64,000 nt of DNA, taken from contig JACEEZ010003794.1 of assembly GCA_016584305.1 (NCBI GenBank), positions 43,501-107,500 of the forward strand. Direction: 5' to 3'. Position numbers and translations under genes: made by a program. The notes beneath the pieces are model-generated. The model was not told where the DNA came from. It worked only from the letters and a program-made list of their open reading frames with translations, and ran no database searches. Below are positions 1-11,562 of the stretch, in pieces (the stretch's first letter is position 1; each line of letters opens with the position of its first letter). This DNA is from Chionoecetes opilio (lineage: Eukaryota > Arthropoda > Malacostraca > Decapoda > Majidae).

Positions 1-1457
1 TCTTTGCAAAATTTATGTTCCGTCGCCGCCTCCTTGTTAGTGGTTCTGTCCGTGGCGCCGTCTCCTGTGTGTCCTCTATGGGGCTCACTCTTACAGGGCA
101 CCTCCTCTAACTCCTTCACCAGGTCACCACTCTTCACCACGTCCTTCTGTTTATCCGGCCAGCTGGGCTTTTCCTGCTTAGTTTTATTTTTCTCATGAGT
201 ATTTTGAGTATTTGAGTCCTTCAGGTCCTGCAGGTCAGTCTCTGTTTGGAGCACCTTGTTGACCTGACCTTGACCTGTCCCTTGACCTGCCACGCTACAG
301 GGCAGGTCAGTCTTGGTAGGTACGTAGGCTTTACCTGGACGTCCAGTGCCAGTGCCCTGCGGGGAGGCACTCGGGTACACTCGGGTGGCTTTGGGCGACT
401 CGTACGCTGGGTTTGGCTTGGCGGCATCGTTAGGGGACGCATCGCCAGGCTGTGGCGTCCTGGGCTGGTCGCTCTGCTTCACACTCACGCCCGGAGCTTT
501 AGTACTGAAGAGTAAACGGTCAAACTCCCGGTTCAGCTCAAGCTCCTTCTCGCGGCGCCGCTCCTCCAGCTCCGCCGAGGACACGTTGGATCCTCTACTC
601 TCATCGCCCTTGTCCACCTCGTCCCACTTCGGCACCTCGCACTTCCTCTCTGTGGGCGACTCACTGTCCCTGTACGGTTGGAAGGAGATGCCCTTGCCGT
701 CCTCCACCTTCACGTTGGGAGAGGCGACGCAAGGCTTCGTTTCCCCGCTGCCAGTTTTACCCTTAGCGCCTTCCTCCGCCCCTCTGTCGTCCGGGCGGTG
801 ATCATCGGCGGCACTGGGTTCCGCGGCACTCTTAACGTTGCTGTCTCTGGCACTCCCGTCTTTGGAGAAGGGGTGCAAGGTGGTCTCTGGCACTTCAGTT
901 TTGGCTGGGGAGGGCACGAGTGGGCCCTTCGATAATGGCACTGGGAGTATTTGTTTCACTTCTTCGACCTTAGACAACTGTACACACTTATTTACACCTC
1001 CACCCTTCTCCCCGTCGCTCCCCTCACTGCTCTCCTCGTCGCTGAAGATGCTCGACTTCCCCGCACTCTTCACCATCATCGCTGCTGCCAGGGACGGCGC
1101 GAGGGGCTTCGTCGTCTTCCCCACCCCAAACCCAACGTTCATAATGGAATCCACACTGGACGACGAGAACGACTGCGAAGCCTTGTGTCTGTCCAGCATG
1201 TGAGGCACCGACGACGACGATTTCAGCATGGGGGAAGGCACGCGTCCTCCCCCTCCTCCCGTGCCCCCGCCATCACCCCGGGGGCCCCGCCGGTACCCGT
1301 CACTGAGGGTCAGCTTGGGGGCGGTGAGCTGGGGCTTCCTCCGGGGTAAGGGCTTGTTCATGGGGCTGGAGTCTCCGTCCTCGTACTCCTTCTTCCGCTC
1401 GTCATTGGAGGCCGAGGAGCTGCTGTCACTCCAGTCCGAGCTGTCTGACTCAGAGTC
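1..1457 (-). CDS. Gene 1, left-most exon (open at window edge)
   Basis: The acceptor reads CCCCACAG|GAC. The frame then stays open for 485 codons to base 3 without a stop, in GC-rich, CpG-containing sequence unlike the AT-rich surroundings. The encoded segment is rich in Ser, Lys, Glu and Pro, with repeated acidic clusters such as FSDEESSEGSDGEK. Confidence 0.75.
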
Positions 1458-4400
1458 CTGTGGGGATTGATGGATTGATGGATTAGGCTTAACATAACAT
1501 ACATAGTTAATTCTACGTTACTTATATACAAACCGCGGTCCATTGAGCCAAGACTCTTTTATGGACCTGATGCCTTAGATTTTTAAAGTACAACAGGCAT
1601 GAAATGGTGTGGACTTGACTAGGGAGGCAGGTCAGGATCTGCTGCTAGCCTACATCTTAAATCTTTTCAAGAGTGACAAGACACCTCCCAATCTAAAGTG
1701 GCCCAACCCCCCTTCTTTATTCTCTTACTGTCTTCTTTCTAGGGACTGCCAACTAAGTGCGCTTTTTGTTACCTTTTCTTTTGTCCTTGGCCAGTCCTTT
1801 GTGATGTTAAAAAAAAAAAAAAAAAAAAAAAAATTTTTTTTAAAGCCTGCTACACCAATATGCAAGGAAGAAAGCCTTAACCCCTTGAGGCCCAGAACGT
1901 AATTTCCATTGTAATTTGGGTACCATTAGACGATTTTTGTGTGAATCTAAGCAATATTTTATAGATATGACCTGTTTAGTATCCTTGTCCACTAACTAAT
2001 TTGGTATATTCAGTTACTTTTTGTAATTTTATGGCTCGACAACATATGATTTTTTATAGCAAAGGAAAGATCTGGGCTTGAAGGGGTTAATCATGGAGCT
2101 CACAAGGTGTATTTCCATGGATGGTGTTGTACTGATAACTAATCACTGATGCAACATTTACCTGGCTTCCACTATCCGACTTAGAGTTGGAGGGCGAGAG
2201 GGAGCGCGAGGCGGAGCGTGACTTGATGCTGTCCCGGGATGCCGAGCGGGAGCGGGAGCTGAGGCGGGAGTCCGAGTCGGTGTCGGAGGCGTCCGTGTCC
2301 GACTCGCCGCCCTCGGACTCCTCCTCGCCCTGCTCCTGGTCCTCCACGCTGTCCCAGTTCTCGTTGATGGTCACCAGCTGCCCCTTGGAGTGATCGGGGG
2401 ACGGAGAATCCTGAAGGAGGAGACAAAGGGAACGTGTTGAAGATTACGGAGATTACGTGTAGAATATAAATGGTTTATTTCTTGCATTGTTTATTTGAAA
2501 TTCTTGTTTATTTCCTTGGAGTGGTCGGGGGACAGAGAATCCCGAAGAGGTAAACAAAGAGAAGGGTTAGAATATAAGGGATTTTTTTCTAGTAGCTTGA
2601 TTGATTAGGTAGGTTAGGATTGATTAGGTATTAAGTTATTATTATTATTATTGATTATAGTCTATATTTTTTTACGAGGCCAAAATCCTGACCCCTTGCT
2701 GCTTACTGACTGATATTTGATGCCAGGAGAAGGGAATACTACGCTTCTTCTAAATTCCAGTTGTATTTTATCATAGTTAACCATATTATCAGGTAAACAC
2801 AGGCATCATTTTAAGCATGAGACCTTAAGATAGAATAGAATTTTTGCCTTGTTAAAAAATATAGGCTATAGGTATTAGTGGTCGGGGGACGGAGAATCCT
2901 GAAGAAGTAAACAAAGGGGGTGTGTAGAAGATTACGAATTTATTTTTTGTACCGTCAATAACACAATAGTCGCCACTGCACTAATATCGCCAGGCAAATT
3001 TTTACAGGCGAATATTATAAATTTTTGCATCACTAGAGACCTGTATGTGCCACTGAAGATACGTACATGATATAAGCTACTGTGCATGCCTCTTTTGTGA
3101 CACATAGATCTGTAGTGATGCTAAAATTTGTAATATATGGCGCCTGACGATATTAGTGCAGTGGCGACTATAGTGTTATTTCTTGTAGCTTGATTGTAAG
3201 GTGGTGTGATTGTTAGGTAGTTTGATTGTTAGGTGGTGTGATTGTTAGGTAGTTTGATTGTTAGGTGGTGTGATTGTTAGGTAGTTTGATTGTTAGGTGG
3301 TGTGATTGTTAGGTGGTGTGATTGTTAGGTGGTGTGATTGTTAGGTAGTTTGATTGTTAGGTGGTGTGATTGTTAGGTAGTTTGATTGTAAGGTGGTGTG
3401 ATTGTTAGGTAGTTTGATTGTAAGGTGGTGTGATTGTTAGGTAGTTTGATTGTTAGGTGGTGTGATTGTTAGGTAGTTTGATTGTTAGGTGGTGTGATTG
3501 TTAGGTAGTTTGATTGTTAGGTGGTGTGATTGTTAGGTAGTTTGATTGTTAGGTCCTCTATTCCCTATGTAGATTCTCAGATGCTTTACAAAGTTATGAT
3601 TGTGGTAAGACAAATTCATAGGATAATGAGAATGATATACAGCCAAATTCCCAACATCCGACCTCCAAACATCCGACTTGTCCAAACAACCGACTTTCTT
3701 CACCACCACATTGTGTCTTGTTTTGGCCATTTATTTTACTTAAATTTTTTTTAGTTGTTAGAAAACATTGATTTGTGGCTTTATTTATGCATGAATTTTA
3801 CTTTTGCGTATACCACTGGATCGGCCTTCAAGAGCTGCATCTTTTATGTTCTATACCATTTTGTCCTTACGTTTATGGTTACTGTGATATCCGAACATCC
3901 GACTATTCCAATTATCTGACCTACCTTCGGTCCCCCCAAGGTCGGATAATTAATACTTAGCTGTAGGAGTAATGTATGGAGGCAGAAATGGAGGCAGTGT
4001 GTTGAAGAGGATCTAGCTGCATTGGTCATTGAAGAAGTTGAGGCAATGGATAGAGATAGTTGGAAGCGTATCATCGGCCGTCTAAATATTATGAGAAAAA
4101 CAGACCTTAAACAGAAGAAAGAAGAAGAAGAAGAAGAAGAGTAATGTATGTTAAACACTTACTCGTATAGCCTGGATGTCCACTGTTGATGGCAAATCCT
4201 GTGGTTCCTCCTCCTCATCCTCCTCCTCATGTGTGACGGACGGGGCGCCCCAGATGTGGTGGTGGTGGTGGTGGTGTGGCAGCGGGGGCGTGAGGTGGGG
4301 GTGGTGGTGAGGCGGCGGGGAGGTGAGGTGATGGTGGGGTGGCGGGGGAGGCGAGGTGAGGTGGTGGTGATGATGGTGGGGTGGTGGCGGAGAGGTTAGG

Positions 4401-4612
4401 TGGTGGTGGTGAGGATGGTGATGTGTGGTGTGGTGAGGGGAGGTGAGGGGGGCGACGAGGGGTGGGGGGGAGATGGAGGCGAGGGAGGTTGGGGGTGGCG
4501 TGGGGGTTGTGGCTGGCACGGCGGAGGTTTGTGCCAGCTGTTTAACCCCCTCCAGGGTCATGGGCTCGGCAAGGGTGGCACTCTCCTCCTCGTCTTCACT
4601 CAACATCATATC
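1..4612 (-). CDS. Unidentified acidic Ser/His/Pro-rich protein, 3 exons, continues past left edge
   Basis: Three minus-strand exons, 4163-4612, 2162-2410 and 1-1457, join in phase 0 with AG..GT borders and give 718 open codons. In order, the protein has an acidic start (LSEDEEE), a Pro/His tract with long His runs, an EEEDEEEE patch, an Asp/Glu-rich part with NENWDSVEDQ, an SR-type stretch (SRSRSASRDSIKSRSASRS), a Ser/Asp block (DSESDSSDWSDSSSSAS), and a long charged low-complexity tail with one helix-like segment (ELEERRREKELELNREFD). No signal peptide, membrane segment or enzyme motif is visible. The composition suggests a disordered nuclear protein. AFF/lilliputian-type scaffolds share such composition, but no diagnostic motif was seen and I do not assign a family. 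The true start and stop lie outside these exons. Frame continuity over 485 codons in the last exon is strong evidence of coding. Confidence 0.75.
1640..1850 (+). mobile_element. Dispersed SINE-like repeat A, copy 1, ending in poly(A)
   Basis: It shares the blocks ACAAGACACCTCCC, TTCTTTATTCTCTTACTG and CTTGGCCAGTCC with copies at 34840-35075 and, inverted, at 49020-49290. It ends in about 24 A. Poly(A)-ended dispersal suggests retroposition. No tRNA-like A/B boxes were recognised. Confidence 0.6.
1877..2090. mobile_element. piggyBac-like MITE (TTAA family), copy 1
   Basis: About 214 bp bounded by TTAA on both sides. Ends are CCCCTTGAGGCCCAGA and TCTGGGCTTGAAGGGG, imperfect inverted repeats beginning CCC. 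TTAA target duplication with CCC-starting ends is the piggyBac signature. Ten related copies occur in the window, and none contains a transposase. Confidence 0.8.
2162..2410 (-). CDS. Gene 1, middle exon (SR/acidic segment)
   Basis: Acceptor CTCCTTCAG|GAT and donor AGCCAG|GTAAAT, 249 nt, 83 codons, phase 0 on both sides. It encodes the acidic SDTDASDTDSDSR run followed by arginine-serine dipeptides. Confidence 0.75.
2515..2560 (-). repeat. Degenerate copy of gene 1 middle-exon acceptor junction
   Basis: The sequence repeats the first codons and the preceding pyrimidine tract of the exon starting at 2410 (GGTCGGGGGACAGAGAATCC on plus). The acceptor AG is mutated (CGG instead of CAG), so it should not splice. 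Confidence 0.7.
2657..2872. mobile_element. TIR element, TATAGTCTAT family, copy 1
   Basis: Ends TATAGTCTATATTTTTTTAC and the inverse TTGCCTTGTTAAAAAATATA(GGC)TATA are inverted repeats. The interior (TGCTGCTTACTGACTG, GGGAATACTACGCTTC) recurs at 31798-31982. Internally non-coding. A longer palindromic relative with the same termini lies at 45577-45950. Confidence 0.6.
2870..2915 (-). repeat. Intact copy of gene 1 middle-exon acceptor junction
   Basis: On minus it reads CTTCTTCAG|GATTCTCCGT followed by CCCCCGACCAC, almost identical to the genuine junction at 2410, with the acceptor AG and about seven codons preserved. It lies upstream of the real exon in the same intron and could act as a decoy 3' splice site. 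Confidence 0.7.
2950..3180. mobile_element. TA-flanked palindromic MITE, copy 1 (right end truncated)
   Basis: Starts TACCGTCAATAACACAATAG, and its two halves are inverted repeats (CGCCACTGCACTAAT and ATTAGTGCAGTGGCG). The terminal GACGGTA seen in complete copies at 21096 and 30587 is missing on the right. TA duplication and CCGTC ends fit a Tc1/mariner-type MITE. Confidence 0.75.
3181..3556 (+). repeat. 15/30-bp tandem array (TTGATTGTTAGGTGG)
   Basis: Alternating near-identical 15-mers GTTTGATTGTTAGGTG and GTGTGATTGTTAGGTA for about 375 bp, starting at the truncated end of the preceding MITE. Confidence 0.9.
3557..4162. other. Non-coding intron sequence with degenerate inverted ATCCGAC motifs
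   Basis: No exon is supported. CCAACATCCGACC near 3651 and the related GATATCCGAACATCCGACT/AATTATCTGACC near 3888-3920, then GGTCGGATAATTAATAC near 3942, resemble the ends of a degraded pogo-like element. A (GAA)n run sits at 4118-4141. Confidence 0.4.
4163..4612 (-). CDS. Gene 1, right-most recognised exon (His/Pro-rich)
   Basis: Acceptor TCCCGCAG|GAT and donor ATACGA|GTAAGT, 450 nt, 150 codons in phase 0. The His runs come from GGT/GTG-rich plus-strand sequence that looks like an expanded microsatellite inside coding DNA, with T/S-P spacers (HHHLTSPPPP) repeated about four times. Confidence 0.75.
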
Positions 4613-5404
4613 CTGCGGGAGACAGAGGAGGCGTACAACATTAATGATTGTATATGTCGTATGTATTGTATAGTATATTTTATTGTATATATTGTACATC
4701 CTATTGTATGAACTGACAGCAGTGTATATATTGGCCACATGCACGACATTAACCTAAAGTCCTGCTATCATGGGTCAACCTACTTCAGTACAGTGCAGGT
4801 ATTCCCCTAATTACTAGTAAACATAGTGGGTTCCTGAGGTTTCAACTAGCAATGGTTAAAGTCTACCATCACTCCTGTTAAAGATCCCTACTGACCCCTA
4901 ATGCATAGACAATGTTGCTCTTTTCTTTCACTAACGGGAGACACAATATAAACTCCTGAGAAACATGAATCTGTCCATGAGGGGAGAGGCTGGACGGTGA
5001 ATGTACTGCATGTCTGACACCATATCCTTCTTCTTGACACCTTATTGTATTATAGTATCTTATATTTGCTCTAGTACTTAAGTTAATTTACTCATGTATG
5101 TAGGTATACCGTATATTACGTACGTTTTATATACATTTTATTTTACGGTATGCCTTTGAGTGAAAATAAAATGAGTACTATTATTATTATTATTATTATT
5201 ACTGCATGATTAATTATTAGTCTCTTGAACAACAAACAATAATCAACACAGGACGAAAATTCTGTTTGACCTCTAGACAGCCCGGTGTTTTAAAAGCCGT
5301 GCTGCGGAGATTGTGCTCGGCGAGTGATAGAAAAAAGGTGGAGGGGTGCGTCTACCCTAAGGACTGATCATCTTTAAGTCAGGGAGTAGAATGCACGGCA
5401 GGGA
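4613..5404. other. No gene seen
   Basis: AT-rich, with a short (TTA)n run near 5180-5202. No coding-like frame, RNA gene or recognisable element. The upstream exons of gene 1 were not found here. Confidence 0.5.
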
Positions 5405-8400
5405 TTCACGGGGGGCTGAGTGTGGCATGCAGGAGAGGTATGCAGTGTGGTATGCAGGAGGGGTATGCAGTGTGGTATGCAGGGGGGTATGCAGTGTGGT
5501 ATGCAGTGTGGCATGCAGGGGGGGTATGCAGTGTGGTATGCAGGGGGGGTATGCAGTGTGGTATGCAGGAGGGGTATGCAGTGTGGCATGCAGGGGGGGT
5601 ATGCAGTGTGGTATGCAGGAGGGGTATGCAGTGTGGTATGCAGGAGGGTATGCAGTGTGGATGCAGGAGGGGTATGCAGTGTGGTATGCAGGGGGGTATG
5701 CAGTGTGGTTGAGAGTTGATGTCATGCAGGGGGGTATGCAGTGTGGCCAGGTATGCAGTGTGGTATGCAGGGGGGTATGCAGTTGGTCATGCAGGTGGTA
5801 TGCAGGGGGGTATGCAGTGTGGCATGCAGGGGGGTATGCAGTGTGGCATGCAGGGGTGGGATCAGGGGTATGCAGTGTGGATGCAGGGGGGTATGCAGTG
5901 TGGTTGCAGTCGCAGAGGGGTAGGTGTGATGCAGGAGGGTAATGCAGGGGTATGCAGTGTGGATGCGGGGGTATGCAGTGTGGATGCAGGGGGGTATGCA
6001 GTGGTGGGGTATGCAGGTGGATGCAGGGGGTATGCAGTGTGGTATGCAGGAGGGGTATGCAGTGGGGTATGAGAACAGTGTGGCATGCAGGGGGGTATGC
6101 AGTGTGGCATGCAGAGGGGTATGCAGTGTGGTATGCAGTGCATGTGGATGCAGGGGGGTATGCAGGTGGGGATGCAGGAGGGTATGCAGTGGTAGCAGAG
6201 GTATGCAGTGTGGCATGCAGGGGGGTATGCAGTGTGGTATGCAGGAGGGTATGCAGTGTGGTATGCAGGAGGGGTATGCAGGTGATGGGGGTATGCAGTG
6301 TGGCATGCAGGAGGGGTATGCAGTGTCAGGGGTATGCAGTGTGGCATGCAGGAGGGGTATGCAGTGTGGATGCAGGAGGGGTATGCAGTGTGGCATGCAG
6401 GGGGGATGCAGTGTGATGCAGGGTGGTATGCAGTGTGGTGCAGTGGTATCAGGAGGGGTATGCAGTGTGTGATGCAGGGTTGCATGCAGAGGTGGGTATG
6501 CAGTGTGGTCATGCAGGAGGGGTATGCAGTGTGGCATGCAGGAGGGGTATGCAGTGATAGGGTATGCAGTGTGGTATGCAGGAGGGGTATGCAGTGTGGT
6601 AAATGGGCAGGAGGGGTATGCAGTGTGGTTGCAGGGGTATGCAGTGTGGATGCAGGGGGGTATGCAGTGTGGTATGCAGGAGGGGTATGCAGTGTGGCAT
6701 GCAGGAGGGGTATGCAGTGTGGTATGCGGGGTTGCAGGAGGGGTATGCAGTGTGGTATGCAAGGTTGCAGTGGTATGCAGGAGGGGTATGCAGTGTGGTT
6801 GCAGTTGCAGGAGGGTATGCAGTGTGGTATGCAGGGGGGTATGCAGTGTGGCATGCAGGAGGGGTATGCAGTGGGTATGCAGTGTGATGCAGGGGGTATG
6901 CAGTGTGGCATGCAGGAGGGGTATGCAGTGGGTATGCAGTGTGGCATGCAGGAGGGGTATGCAGTGTGGCATGCAGGAGGGGTATGCAGTGTGGCATGCA
7001 GGTGGTATGCAGTGTGGTATGCAGGAGGGGTATGCAGTGTGGTATGCAGTGGGATGCAGGGGTATGCAGTGTGGTATGCAGGAGGGGTATGCAGTGTGGC
7101 ATGCAGGGGGTATGCAGTGTGGCAGGAGGGTAGAGTGGTATGCAGTGTGGCATGCAGGGGGGTATGCAGTGTGGCATGCAGGAGGGTATGCAGTGTGGCA
7201 TGCAGGAGGGGTATGCAGGTGGTATGCAGGTGGCATGCAGGAGGGTATGCAGTGTGGTATGCAGGGGAGCGGATGGGGTATGCAGTGTGGCATGCAGGAG
7301 GGGTATGCAGTGTGGTATGCAGGTGGATGCAGGGGTATGCAGTGGTATGCAGTGTGGATGCAGGAGAGGGTATGCAGTGTGGCATGCAGGAGAGGGTATG
7401 CAGTTTGCTGGCATGCAGGAGGGGTATGCAGTGTGGCATGCAGGAGGGGTATGCAGTGTGGTATGCAGTGTGGGATGCAGGTGGGTATGCAGTGTGGCAT
7501 GCAGGAGGGGTATGCAGTGTGGCATGCAGGAGGGGTATGCAGGGTGGTATGCAGGAGGTATGCAGTGTGGTATGCAGTGTGGATGCAGGAGGGGATGCAG
7601 TGTGGTCATGCAAGGATGGGTGGTATGCAGTGTGGATGCAGGAGCGGTATGCGGAGGGTATGCAGTGTGGCATGCAGGAGGGGTATGCAGTGTGGATGCA
7701 GGAGGGGTATGCAGTGTGGTATGCAGGAGGGGTATGCAGTGTGGCATGCAGGAGGGTATGCAGTGTGGCATGCAGGAGAGTATGCAGGGGTATGCAGTGT
7801 GGCATGCAGGGGGTATGCAGTGGGATGCAGGAGGGGTATGCAGTGTGGATGCAGGAGGGGTATGCAGTGTGGCATGAGGAGGTATGCAGTGTGGTATGCA
7901 GGAGGGTATGCGTGTGCATGCAGTGGGTATGCAGTGTGGATGCAGGAGGGGTATGCAGTGTGGTATGCAGGAGGGGTATGCAGTGTGGTATGCAGGAGGG
8001 GTATGCAGTGTGGTATGCAGGAGGGGTATGCAGTGTGGCATGCAGAGGTAGGGGGTATGCAGGGCAGGAGGGGTATGCAGTGTAGTATGCAGTGTGGCAT
8101 GCAGGAGGGGTATGCAGTGTGGCATCAGGGATGCAGGGGGTATGCAGGTGGATGCAGTGTGTATGCAGTGGGATGCAGTGTGGATGCAGGTGGGTATGCA
8201 GTGTGGCATGCAGGGGGGGTATGCAGTGTGGTATGCAGGGGGGTATGCAGGTATGCAGGGGGGTATGCAGGGGGGTTATGCAGTGTGGTATGCAGGGGGG
8301 TGGGTATGCAGGTGGGGGTATGCATGTGGTCAGGGGGTATGCAGTGTGGCATGCAGGGGGGTATGCAGGAGGGGGTATGCAGTGTGGCATGCAGGTGGTA

Positions 8401-11400
8401 TGCAGGGGGGGTATGCAGTGTGGATGCAGGGGGGGTATGCAGGGGTATGCAGGGGGGTATGCAGTGTGGTATGCAGGGGGGTATGCAGTGTGGCATGCAG
8501 GGGGTATGCAGGGTGAGGGGGTATGCGTAGTGCAGTGTGGCATGCAGGAGGGGTATGCAGTGTGGCATGCAGGGGGGTATGCAGGAGGGTATGCAGTGGG
8601 CATGCAGGGGTGGGATGCAGTGTGGTGGGTATGCAGGTGGGGTATGCAGGAGGGGTATGCAGTGTGGCATGCAGGGGGGGTATGCAGTGTGGTATGCAGG
8701 AGGGGTATGCAGTGTGCAGCAGGGGGTATGCAGGGGGGTATGCAGTGGATGCAGGGTATGCAGGGAGGGGTATGCAGGGGGGGTATGCAGGGGGGTATGC
8801 AGGGGGTATGCAGTGGTGGGTATGCAGTGGATGCAGGGGGGTATGCAGTGTGGTCATGCAGGGGGGGGGTATGCAGGAGGGGTATGCAGGAAGGTATGCA
8901 GGAGGGGTATGCAGTGGGTATGCAGTGTGGCATGCAGGGGGGGTATGCAGTGTGGAGCAGGGAGCAGGGGGTAATAGCAGTGGTATGGGTGATGCAGGGG
9001 GGGTATGCAGAGGGGTATGAGGGGGGTATGCAGTGCTGGCATGCAGGGGGGTATGCAGGAGGGGGGGTATGCAGTGTGGATGCAGGGGGGTATGCAGTGG
9101 GCAGCAGGGGGTATGCAGGAGGGGTATGCAGGGGTATGCAGTGTGGATGCAGGGGTATGCAGGGGGGTATGCAGTGTGGTATGCAGTGTGGCATGCAGGG
9201 GGAGTATGCAGTGTGGCATGCAGGGGGGGTATGCAGGGGGGTATGCAGTGTGGATGCAGGGGGGGTATGCAGTGGCAGTGATGCAGGAGGGGTATGCAGG
9301 AGGGGTATGCAGGGGGGGTATGCAGTGTGGCATGCAGGGGGGGTATGCAGGGGGGGTATGCAGGAGGGGGTATGCAGGTGTGGATGCAGGAGGGGTATGC
9401 AGGGGGTATGCAGTGTGGCATGCAGGGGGTATGCAGGGGTATGCAGGGGGGGTATGCAGTGGTGACATGCAGGAGGGGTATGCAGTGTGGTATGCAGGTA
9501 GTGGCATCAGGGGGGTATGCAGGAGGGGTATGCAGTGTGGTATGCAGGGGGGTATGCAGTGTGGCATGCAGGAGGGGGTATGCAGTGTGGTATGCAGGAG
9601 GGGTATGCAGTGTGGCATGCAGGGGGGTATGCAGTGTGGCATGCAGGGGGGGTATGCAGGGGGGTATGCAGGAGGGGTATGCAGGTGGTATGCAGGGGGT
9701 ATGCAGGGGGGTATGCAGGGGGGGTATGCAGGTGGATGCAGGAGGGGTATGCAGTGTGGTATGCAGTTGGCAGTGGTGGTATGCAGGGGGGTATGCAGTG
9801 TGGATGCAGGGGGGTATGCAGTGTGGCATGCAGTTAGTGGTATGCAGTGTGGTATGCAGGAGGGGTATGCAGTGTGGCATGCAGGGGGGGTATGCAGTGT
9901 GGCATGCAGGGGGGGTATGCAGGGGGTATGCAGTGTGGTATGCAGGGGGGGTATGCAGTGTGGCATGCAGGAGGGGTATGCAGTGTGGTATGCAGTGTGG
10001 CATGCAGGGGGGGCATGCAAGGGGGGTATGCCGGAGGGGGTATGCAGGGGGGGTAGGGGGGTATGCAGTGTGGCATGCAGGGGGGTATGCAGGGGGGTAT
10101 GCAGGAGGGGTAGGGGGGGTATGCAGTGGTATGCAGGGGTATGCAGGGGGGGTATGCAGGAGGGGTATGCAGTGATGGGTATGCAGTGTGGTATGCAGGA
10201 GGGTTATGCAGTGTGCATGCAGGGGGGTATGCAAGGGGGGTATGCAGGGTGAGGTATGCAGGGGTGGTATGCAGGGGAGGTATGCAGGGGGGTATGCAGG
10301 GGGGTATGCAGGAGGGGTATGCAGGGGGTATGCAGGGGGGGTATGCAGGTGCATGCAGGGGGTATGCAGGGGGGTATGCAGTGTGGTATGCAGGGGGGGT
10401 ATGCAGTGGGTATGCAGGGGGGTATGCAGGGGGGTATGCAGGTGGGTATGCAGGGGGGAGCAGTTGCATGCAGGGGGGGTATGCAGGGGGGTATGCAGGA
10501 GGGGTATGCAGGGGGGGTATGCAGGTGGTATGCAGGGGGGGTATGCAGGGGGGGTATGCAGGGGGGGTATGCAGTGGCATGCAGGGGGGGTATGCAGGAG
10601 GGGTATGCAGGGGGGGTATGCAGTGTGGCATGCAGGGGGGGTATGCAGTGGCATGCAGGGGGGTATGCAGGAGGGGTATGCAGGGGGGGTATGCAGAGGG
10701 GGTATGCAGGGGGGGGTATGCAGTGTGGTATGCAGGGGGGGTTGCAGGGGGTAAGTGCATGCAGGGGGGTATGCAGTGTGGCATGCAGGGGGGTATGCAG
10801 TGTGGCATGCAGGGGGGGGTATGCAAGGGGGTATGCAGTGTGGCATGCAGGGGGGGGTATGCGGGGGGGTATGCAGGGGGGTATGCAGTGTGGCATGCAG
10901 GGGGGGGTATGCAGGGGGGGTATGCAGTGTGGCATGCAGGGAGGGGGGGTATGCAGGAGGGGTATGCAGTGTGGCATGCAGGGGGGGGGGTATGCAGGGG
11001 GGTATGCAGTGTGGCATGCAGGGGGGGAGGGGGGGGTAGCAGGGGGGTATGCAAGGGGGGTATGCAGGGTGGCATGCAGGGGGGGTATGCAGGGGGGTAT
11101 GCAGTGTGGATGCAGGGGGGGTATGCAGGAGGGGTATGCAGGTGGGGTATGCAGGAGGGGTATGGTCGATGAGGGGGTTATGCAGTGTGGTATGCAGGAG
11201 GGGTATGCAGTGTGGCATGCAGGAGGGGTATGCAGTGTGGCATGCAGGAGGGGTATGCAGTGTGGCATGCAGGAGGGGTATGCAGTGTGGCATGCAGAGG
11301 TATGCAGTGTGGCATGCAGGAGGGGTATGCAGTGTGGAGCAGAGTGTAGCAGGAGGGTATGCAGTGTGGAGCAGGGGTATGCAGTGTGGCATGCAGGGGT

Positions 11401-11562
11401 ATGCAGTGTGGTATGCAGTGTGGCATGCAGGAGGGGTATGCAGTGTGGCATGCAGGAGGGGTATGCAGTGTGGTATGCAGGAGGGGTATGCAGTGTGGCA
11501 TGCAGGGGGGGTATGCAGTGTGGTATGCAGGAGGGGTATGCAGTGTGGTATGCAGGGGAATG
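5405..11562 (+). repeat. 6.1-kb TGCAG satellite (about 20-25-bp variable unit)
   Basis: Continuous tandem variants of GTATGCAGTGTGGYATGCAGGAGGG. The left part is richer in TGCAGGAGGGG and the right part in TGCAGGGGGGG. The plus strand is strongly G-rich with many G4-7 runs. Unit length varies, and single-base indels appear every few units. All long open frames over it (CIPHCIP or GMQCGMQ repeats) arise from lack of stops in the motif and appear in several frames on both strands at once, so none is called as a gene. Flanks are ordinary AT-rich DNA. Confidence 0.95.

Noticed and set aside
346..1470. Several plus-strand frames of 80-150 codons
   Set aside because: Shadows of the minus-strand 485-codon exon of gene 1.
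1..4612. Assignment of gene 1 to the AFF/lilliputian family
   Set aside because: Only acidic-Ser/SR composition is shared. No characteristic AFF segment was seen, so no name is given.
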